DNA from: Actinomycetota bacterium
GTDB taxonomy: Bacteria; Actinomycetota; Actinomycetes; Nanopelagicales; Nanopelagicaceae
NCBI GenBank assembly: GCA_009698975.1
Contig: WLPB01000011.1
Coordinates: forward strand, 1-12,581
DNA: 12,581 nucleotides
Reading direction: 5' to 3'
Both the position numbers and the translations under genes were made by a program. Every line of letters starts with the position of its first letter. Within the stretch, counting starts at the first letter, position 1. Shown here piece by piece: positions 8,655 to 12,581 of the stretch. Under the pieces are notes generated by a model. That model was given only the letters and a program-made list of their open reading frames with translations. It was not told the origin of the DNA and ran no database searches.

Positions 8655-9492
8655 CGTTCTTATCGATAGCAGTTGCCGGATCAATCGGCTCAGCTTCCGC
8701 AATTGTTCCATCGTTATTGAGATAGCTATCGGCCTTCTTTGCTCTGCGTCGATCATTGAGCACCGCAAAGCCACCAGAAAGAAAATAGAAACCTATTAAC
8801 GGAAGTGCCAAGGTAAGAAGGGAGATGGGATCTGCGCTGGGTGAGACCCCCGCCACGAAGAGACATATTCCAAAAATCCACCCTCGCCATGGTTTCAGAA
8901 TTGCCCTACCGGAGAGGAAACCAATCAAGTTAAAGGTCACAAGAAATACTGGAAGTTCGAATGCAAGGGCAAAGACGAGAATTATCCGCAATACAAATTC
9001 AAGATAGTTATCAAAATTGACTAAGTTAACTAAAGTATCAGGAGTGAGCCCAAGCAGGAATTTAACTGCAACTGGAAGGGTTATGTATCCGAGATAAGCA
9101 CCAGCGAAGAAAAATGGGGTCGCACTGAGAATAAAACCAAGAGCCTTTCGCCTCTCGCGACGATGCAAAGCTGGAGCTATAAAGGCCCAGAGCTGATAGA
9201 GCCAGAATGGAGCGGTGAGAATTATTCCCGAGAGAATTGCAACCTTGAGTTGTAAATTTAGCGGACCAAGAATTCCATTGATTGTGAGAGTTCCACAATT
9301 GCCTCCGATTTCTTCGGAGCTAGAATTGAGATCACAGACTGGCTTCGCCAAGAGATCAATAATCGGACGATAGAGGTAGAAACCGACGGTTGAGCCAATC
9401 AGAATTACTATAGAAGAGAGGAATATTCTCCGCCGCAGCTCGCGCAAATGTTCCATGAGCGGCATGCGACCACCCTCAGGTGTCGCCTTCAT
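8644..9492 (-). CDS. tatC: TatC, twin-arginine translocase receptor subunit
   Basis: A 282-residue polytopic inner-membrane protein that recognises twin-arginine signal peptides and, with TatA, exports folded proteins. The conserved cytoplasmic N terminus MPLMEHLRELRRRI (10-23) is present, including the signal-peptide contact Glu14. Six hydrophobic segments are visible at about 23-41, 84-105, 118-139, 163-189, 204-217 and 222-241, with conserved LWAFIAPALHRRERR (101-115), FELPVF (178-183) and SPSADPISL (217-225). The first outer loop has Cys53 and Cys66, which could form a disulfide. The tail after residue 248 is charged and cytoplasmic. The start is ATG at 9492, three bases after the tatA stop. 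No tatB is adjacent, as usual for actinobacteria, where tatB lies elsewhere. Confidence 0.97.
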   Translation of the reverse strand: MKATPEGGRMPLMEHLRELRRRIFLSSIVILIGSTVGFYLYRPIIDLLAKPVCDLNSSSEEIGGNCGTLTINGILGPLNLQLKVAILSGIILTAPFWLYQLWAFIAPALHRRERRKALGFILSATPFFFAGAYLGYITLPVAVKFLLGLTPDTLVNLVNFDNYLEFVLRIILVFALAFELPVFLVTFNLIGFLSGRAILKPWRGWIFGICLFVAGVSPSADPISLLTLALPLIGFYFLSGGFAVLNDRRRAKKADSYLNNDGTIAEAEPIDPATAIDKNDEE

Positions 9493-9495
9493 AAG

Positions 9496-9687
9496 CTACT
9501 TCTCAGGCGTGCTTTGATCTTTGCCTTCGTCGCCATCCTTGACATCATCGCTCTTCATCTCTTTCATTTCACTCTTAAATATGCGCAATGAACGACCCAA
9601 GTTACGTGCTGTATCTGGCATACGCTTAGCCCCGAAGAAGACCAAGACAAAAATCAAAATGACCGGCCAATACTCTCTCAAAATCAT
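9496..9687 (-). CDS. tatA: TatA, twin-arginine translocase pore subunit
   Basis: A 63-residue protein from the preferred start: one transmembrane helix at about 6-18, the phenylalanine-glycine hinge of FFGAKRMPD (17-25), an amphipathic helix (TARNLGRSLRIFKSEMKEM, 26-44) and a charged tail. TatA oligomerises around TatC to let folded proteins cross the membrane. The ATG at 9687 is chosen because GAAGGAG lies seven bases upstream and the protein then begins as TatA normally does. The same frame stays open upstream to 9768, but that would add 27 residues including an arginine-rich stretch in front of the membrane helix and would run over the stem-loop region. The last residues are strongly acidic and lysine-rich. 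It pairs with tatC directly downstream. Confidence 0.93.
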   Translation of the reverse strand: MILREYWPVILIFVLVFFGAKRMPDTARNLGRSLRIFKSEMKEMKSDDVKDGDEGKDQSTPEK

Positions 9688-9705
9688 GAGTTCACTCCTT
9701 CGTCT

Positions 9706-9728
9706 CGCAGGGGCGACTCCGACCTGCG
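9706..9728 (-). other. Stem-loop in the leader before tatA
   Basis: Perfect six-base arms CGCAGG (9706-9711) and CCTGCG (9723-9728) enclose an 11-base loop. In the minus-strand transcript the hairpin ends five bases before the GAAGGAG ribosome site of tatA (9695-9701). No run of U follows, so it is not a typical intrinsic terminator. It may affect RNA processing, stability or tatA translation in a long message; chance is also possible because the spacer is GC-rich here. Confidence 0.4.
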
Positions 9729-9740
9729 CTCTATGAGGTA

Positions 9741-9768
9741 AAGCTATCTCATTGAAGTGAAGAATCAA
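9741..9768 (-). promoter_or_regulatory. Weak internal promoter candidate for tatA-tatC and following genes
   Basis: On the minus strand TTGATT (9768-9763, overlapping the pafC stop) is followed after 16 bases by TAGCTT (9746-9741). The first box shares four of six bases with the -35 consensus and the second only three of six with the -10 consensus. The argument for it is mainly positional: this 77-base spacer is the only substantial gap in the nine-gene minus-strand block and separates the regulators from the export genes. Confidence 0.25.
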
Positions 9769-10670
9769 CTGTAAAGAGCGAGCACCCTTGCGGCGGTGAG
9801 TCTGATCTCACTGCGTAGCCCCTCATCGACAAGTACCTCCACCGCAGGAGAGGCGGCTACAACATTTCTTATCAGCCAATCGCTGGAAAAGATAGGAAGA
9901 GTCACCTTGCCAGATTCGTTCAACTCCTTGACTCCGAGCTCCTCGCAGATAGCCCGTCGATTACCAGTTACCTGCATATCGACGAATATCGGCTCACTGG
10001 TCTGAGATCCAATATTCGATACCTGAGTGATACTGCCGAGAGATTCGATGATTGCTATACGGTCTACACGGAAGCTTCGAAAACCTTGAGCAAGGCGGCA
10101 GTACGCGTTCAGATACCTCTGCCCATCATTATCACTGATTTCCACGGGTTCTACCTCGCGGATACTAACCTGGTCTTTGCTTGTCGAGTGATATGAAATT
10201 GATACCGCAGTGCGATTCTCGATGGCGCGATTGAGCTCTCGCACCGTGTCAATCGTTGAATCAGGCTCTGCCGTCACCGAGCCTCCGGATAGCTGTGACA
10301 AGTGGCTAGTCAGTGCGGAAATTTCATCAGAGATTCCGGGGAGTTCTCCTTCGAGTGAATTCCGCAATAACTCCAGTCCCAGTAATAGTGTGGCAATTTC
10401 GGTGAACGATAATGCACGAGGCATGTCGAGTGGATCATGATTATTAATTGTCACAAAGCCGGACTCAAAAAAGACTTCGATAAGTTCATAGGGCGTATAT
10501 CCAGGAAGCCCGCACATCGAGAGCGTCGTGAGTTCCTTTGCAATCTCTTTCTCAGAAACATGGAACTCTTCTGCAAGCTGTTTCAGTGAAATAAATGAGT
10601 GAGTTGAGAGATAGGGCACGAGATCGAGCATTCGAGCCACCTCTTTAAGAGGAGCGCTAAATTCAGGCAT
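9765..10670 (-). CDS. pafC: PafC, WYL-domain transcriptional regulator
   Basis: A 301-residue protein with an N-terminal winged helix-turn-helix (about 13-75, including LKQLAEEFHVSEKEIAKEL and the typical CGLPGYTPYELIEV) followed by a WYL domain whose signature reads RYLNAY (185-190), then RSFRVDRI (198-205) and a C-terminal extension. In mycobacteria PafC and PafB act together as activator of the LexA/RecA-independent DNA damage response, with the WYL domains thought to bind a nucleic-acid ligand. The tryptophan of the WYL motif is replaced by arginine. ATG at 10670 overlaps the pafB stop by eight bases, so the two are likely co-translated. The name comes from its usual place beside pafA, which is absent here. 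Confidence 0.93.
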   Translation of the reverse strand: MPEFSAPLKEVARMLDLVPYLSTHSFISLKQLAEEFHVSEKEIAKELTTLSMCGLPGYTPYELIEVFFESGFVTINNHDPLDMPRALSFTEIATLLLGLELLRNSLEGELPGISDEISALTSHLSQLSGGSVTAEPDSTIDTVRELNRAIENRTAVSISYHSTSKDQVSIREVEPVEISDNDGQRYLNAYCRLAQGFRSFRVDRIAIIESLGSITQVSNIGSQTSEPIFVDMQVTGNRRAICEELGVKELNESGKVTLPIFSSDWLIRNVVAASPAVEVLVDEGLRSEIRLTAARVLALYS

Positions 10671-11601
10671 GCAAGGCCACTACCTGTTCTAGTTTCGCAA
10701 TCATGATTTTCTGTAACCCTGGTGGGGCGACAACCTTTGCATCTTCGCAGAGCCAGAGAACTTTTCGAATAAGCCACTCTTCATCCTTGTACAAAACTTC
10801 ACAGAGGTCCCAATCACTATCGATTTCGGTGATTGTGGCTAGCCCTCGTAGTAGATTCCCTCGTCCCTTACGGATAGCAATTGAGGCACGCTTTTCAACT
10901 GACTCTTTTGTGAGGTGCTCATCAAGAAGCTCGTGAATAACCTCGAAGGCTTGAGATGGACCTGTTGTCTGTGCAGCTGAAGCAAAGCGATCTAATCTAA
11001 ATGTCCGAAGCTCTTTCCTGGAGTTATCAAAAGCTATGAGATACCAATATCCGCTTCGGCGATAGAGTCGATATGGAGAAACGCCCCTTCTTTCAATTTC
11101 TGCTTCGACGCTTAGATAATCAAACTCCAGCGTTCGTCTCTCAGAAATCGCATCAAGAATCACTGGAATATCAATTGGTGCTTCTGGTACCGAGAGATTG
11201 TCTATCACAAGATTTTCAAGATCTGATTCGATTCCCAACGCTTTCAATTTACGCAAAGCGGTATGTGCGCTCTCCCCTAGCAAGGCTTTCTTCCAAGCGA
11301 GAGAAGCTTGAGATAAGAGCATCAATTGTGTCGAGGAGAGTTGATCTAACTGCAGTGAATACTTCTCCGGCTTAATTCGATAACCTGCTTCATCCTCAAA
11401 GAGCGGGTCGAACGAGCCAAGTTCGATCTCGATACCGAGAGATCGTAAATCATCTTTATCGCGCTCGAACATGCGATCGCGTGCCTCTGGTTCACCATCG
11501 TAGCCAGCAACAGTTTTAAAGATTTCAGCTTTGGTCAGATATCTCTTCGTCGCAAGTAACGCAATCGTGAGATTGACCAGTCGCTCACTCTTCTGGGACA
11601 C
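10663..11601 (-). CDS. pafB: PafB, WYL-domain transcriptional regulator
   Basis: A 312-residue partner of PafC from the preferred start. The N-terminal helix-turn-helix begins SERLVNLTIALLATKRYLTK (5-24) and continues through FERDKDDLRSLGIEIE (45-60). The WYL domain has an intact motif GYWYLIAFD (184-192; Trp186, Tyr187, Leu188) and RTFRLDRFASA (199-209). Together with PafC it should bind promoters of DNA-repair genes. GTG at 11601 is chosen: AAGGG lies about eight bases before it, and homologues begin close to SERL; an in-frame TTG at 11637 would add 12 basic residues and deepen the overlap with trmI. From GTG the overlap with the trmI stop is 17 bases. In most actinobacteria the gene before pafB is pafA, the Pup ligase; here it is trmI. 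Confidence 0.93.
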   Translation of the reverse strand: MSQKSERLVNLTIALLATKRYLTKAEIFKTVAGYDGEPEARDRMFERDKDDLRSLGIEIELGSFDPLFEDEAGYRIKPEKYSLQLDQLSSTQLMLLSQASLAWKKALLGESAHTALRKLKALGIESDLENLVIDNLSVPEAPIDIPVILDAISERRTLEFDYLSVEAEIERRGVSPYRLYRRSGYWYLIAFDNSRKELRTFRLDRFASAAQTTGPSQAFEVIHELLDEHLTKESVEKRASIAIRKGRGNLLRGLATITEIDSDWDLCEVLYKDEEWLIRKVLWLCEDAKVVAPPGLQKIMIAKLEQVVALHA

Positions 11602-12451
11602 CGTAAGCGCCCTTCGCCGGTCTCCTTCTTCGCGCAAGAACTTCCACTCCGGGCGCCATTCGTCTGCTCTGAACTAGGAAGCCCGTGTGGCCAATCATCC
11701 GTTGCTGCGGTCGCACGGCAAGACCCTCATGATGCCAACCGCGCACAAGAGTTTCACTGCTCTCTGGTTCAGTAAATCGACCATCTTCCTTGAGCGCTTC
11801 AGCAGTTGCTGACAACTGTGTCGTGGTCGCTACATAGGCAAGAAATACGCCGCCCGGGCGCAAATATTCGGCAGCCATCGCAACGCACTCCCACGGCGCC
11901 AACATATCCAAAATGACGCGATCAAAAGGTTGTGCAAATGTTTGATCTTGCACAGATCCCACATCGAGGCGCCATTGAGCTGGAAGCGAACCAAAATAAT
12001 CCGTGACGTTAGCCGTTGCATTTGCAGCGAAATCTTCTCGTCGTTCAACGCTATGAAGAAATCCCTTTTCACCAATAGCGCGTAGAAGCGAGAGGGTAAG
12101 TGCACCGCTACCTACTCCTGCCTCAAGCACTCGCGCACCAGGATAAATATCTGCAACGCCAACAATCATTGCCGCATCTTTTGGATAGACGATGGTGGCA
12201 CCACGAGGCATCGTCAAGACATAGTCAGCAAGTAGTGGAATGAATGCGGTGAACTTTAAACCCGCGGTAGTACTGACTACCGAACCTTCAGGCAGTCCAA
12301 TGAGTTCTTCATGAACAATCCATCCCTTGTGGGTATGCCACTCTTTGCCTGGCGTGATGGTGAAGCTATAGAGCTTTCCCTTGGGATCGGTTAACTGGAC
12401 TCGATCACCGGCTTTAAAGTAGCCGCTTGATGATTGCTCTGGAGTGGACAC
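11585..12451 (-). CDS. trmI: tRNA (adenine(58)-N1)-methyltransferase TrmI
   Basis: A 288-residue cytosolic Rossmann-fold methyltransferase that uses S-adenosylmethionine to make m1A58 in the T-loop of tRNA, working as a tetramer; the M. tuberculosis homologue is Rv2118c (280 residues). A small N-terminal beta domain (about 12-60, FKAGDRVQLTDPKGK) precedes the catalytic domain. Motif I is VLEAGVGSGALTLSLLRA (108-125), the acidic SAM contact lies in HSVERREDF (133-141), and VILDMLAPWE (179-188) carries the likely catalytic Asp182. The start is GTG at 12451. No Shine-Dalgarno sequence precedes it, and a TAAGAT box sits six bases upstream, so the message is probably leaderless. It appears to head the nine-gene minus-strand operon. 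The arginine-rich C terminus (LARRRRPAKGAYG) is typical for the actinobacterial enzyme. Confidence 0.95.
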   Translation of the reverse strand: MSTPEQSSSGYFKAGDRVQLTDPKGKLYSFTITPGKEWHTHKGWIVHEELIGLPEGSVVSTTAGLKFTAFIPLLADYVLTMPRGATIVYPKDAAMIVGVADIYPGARVLEAGVGSGALTLSLLRAIGEKGFLHSVERREDFAANATANVTDYFGSLPAQWRLDVGSVQDQTFAQPFDRVILDMLAPWECVAMAAEYLRPGGVFLAYVATTTQLSATAEALKEDGRFTEPESSETLVRGWHHEGLAVRPQQRMIGHTGFLVQSRRMAPGVEVLARRRRPAKGAYGVPEE

Positions 12452-12457
12452 GGAGGA

Positions 12458-12463
12458 ATCTTA
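12458..12463 (-). promoter_or_regulatory. trmI: -10 box of a probable leaderless promoter for trmI
   Basis: TAAGAT on the minus strand is followed by six bases and then the GTG start at 12451, so a transcript beginning seven bases after the box would start on the first base of the coding region. The six bases are pyrimidines only (TCCTCC), so no Shine-Dalgarno site exists. A -35 box is unclear: TTGCAC at 12489-12484 is the best match but lies 20 bases away. Leaderless messages are common in actinobacteria. Confidence 0.55.
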
Positions 12464-12498
12464 GGCGAGATAGCGAAAGTAATGTGCAAAGTGGACGC

Positions 12499-12504
12499 TA
12501 AGGT
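12499..12504 (+). promoter_or_regulatory. -10-like box of a possible leaderless promoter for the RecB-like gene
   Basis: TAAGGT is followed by six bases (CGCCTC) and the ATG at 12511, the same arrangement as the divergent trmI start. The AAGG inside it could instead act as a weak ribosome site six to seven bases before the ATG, so the two readings compete. No convincing -35 box is seen. Confidence 0.4.
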
Positions 12505-12510
12505 CGCCTC

Positions 12511-12581
12511 ATGGAGCAGAAAGTTCTTCGCCTATCCCCCAGTCGGGTAAACGATTTCACCAACTGTCCCCGACTCTATAA
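12511..12581 (+). CDS. RecB-family (Cas4-like, PD-(D/E)XK) exonuclease, N-terminal start only
   Basis: ATG at 12511 opens a frame that runs to the window edge (23 complete codons). It begins MEQKVLRLSPSRVNDFTNCP and continues RLY. The pattern LSPSR-x-x-DF-x-x-CP-x-x-Y is the hallmark N terminus of RecB-like/Cas4-like single-strand nucleases, in which this cysteine (Cys19) is one ligand of a 4Fe-4S cluster completed near the C terminus. Position supports it: in M. tuberculosis Rv2119, of this family, lies divergently beside trmI (Rv2118c). The catalytic residues and remaining cysteines lie outside the window. A role in DNA-end processing or repair is inferred from the family. Confidence 0.85.
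   Translation, partial: MEQKVLRLSPSRVNDFTNCPRLY

Noticed and set aside
8655..8774. N-terminal extension of the lipid kinase by 40 residues
   Set aside because: It falls within the tatC coding region in another frame and has no family resemblance, while the kinase domain starts immediately after the ATG at 8654.
9688..9768. N-terminal extension of TatA by 27 residues
   Set aside because: It would place an arginine-rich stretch before the membrane helix and ignore the strong GAAGGAG site in front of the ATG at 9687.
10300..10330. GTCAGTG resembling part of the PafBC promoter motif, inside pafC
   Set aside because: The upstream TT and a TA-N3-T box at the right spacing are missing, and it sits inside coding sequence far from any gene start.
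11602..11637. TTG start for pafB at 11637
   Set aside because: The 12 extra residues are unlike PafB homologues, and GTG at 11601 has a better-placed ribosome site (AAGGG).
1..12581. Defence system, prophage, transposon, CRISPR array, tRNA or rRNA
   Set aside because: No transposase, integrase, terminal inverted repeats, spaced direct repeats or RNA gene sequence was seen; every large frame is a recognisable core gene.

Overview
The window reads as compact chromosomal core from an actinobacterium of moderate GC content (coding bases look close to half G+C, far below Streptomyces or Mycobacterium). Diagnostic neighbourhoods are BFN-domain protein / MerR regulator / gcvP, which matches the order around Rv1829-Rv1832 of Mycobacterium tuberculosis, and trmI / pafB / pafC / tatA / tatC / helY, which matches the order around Rv2118c and Rv2097c-Rv2092c. 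Very short spacers and repeated gene overlaps suggest a streamlined genome, as in freshwater planktonic actinobacteria (the acI/Nanopelagicales type). That assignment is an inference from gene content and compactness, not a proven taxonomy.

Plus-strand block, 1-3704: the tail of a bifunctional-nuclease (BFN/DUF151) protein, a MerR-family regulator that starts on TTG behind a small cluster of TTGAG repeats, and a full-length glycine decarboxylase (gcvP). This block converges on the next one with only 31 bases between stop codons.

Minus-strand block, 12451 down to 3736: nine genes that probably form one long operon, in transcription order trmI (tRNA m1A58 methyltransferase), pafB, pafC (WYL-domain DNA-damage regulators), tatA, tatC (twin-arginine protein export), a diacylglycerol-kinase-type lipid kinase, helY (Ski2-like helicase), a 5'-3' exonuclease, and a polyprenol-phosphate mannose synthase. 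Five junctions overlap and two others have 3 or 10 bases. The only real spacer is the 77 bases before tatA, which holds a stem-loop and a weak promoter candidate.

Right edge, 12511-12581: the first 23 codons of a divergently transcribed RecB-family (Cas4-like) nuclease. The 59-base divergent region carries two mirrored, probably leaderless start sites.

How the genes fit together: PafBC is known in mycobacteria as the activator of a LexA-independent DNA damage response. Here it shares a transcription unit with a helicase and a 5'-3' exonuclease and sits beside a RecB-like nuclease. TatAC, the lipid kinase and the mannose synthase serve the cell envelope. The most notable feature is an absence: the Pup-proteasome genes that normally lie between trmI and pafB (mpa/arc, dop, pup, prcB, prcA, pafA) are not here, and trmI runs straight into pafB with overlapping reading frames. 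I see no mobile element, CRISPR array, tRNA, rRNA or phage gene, and no convincing undescribed multi-gene system. No stretch longer than 85 bases lacks a gene.
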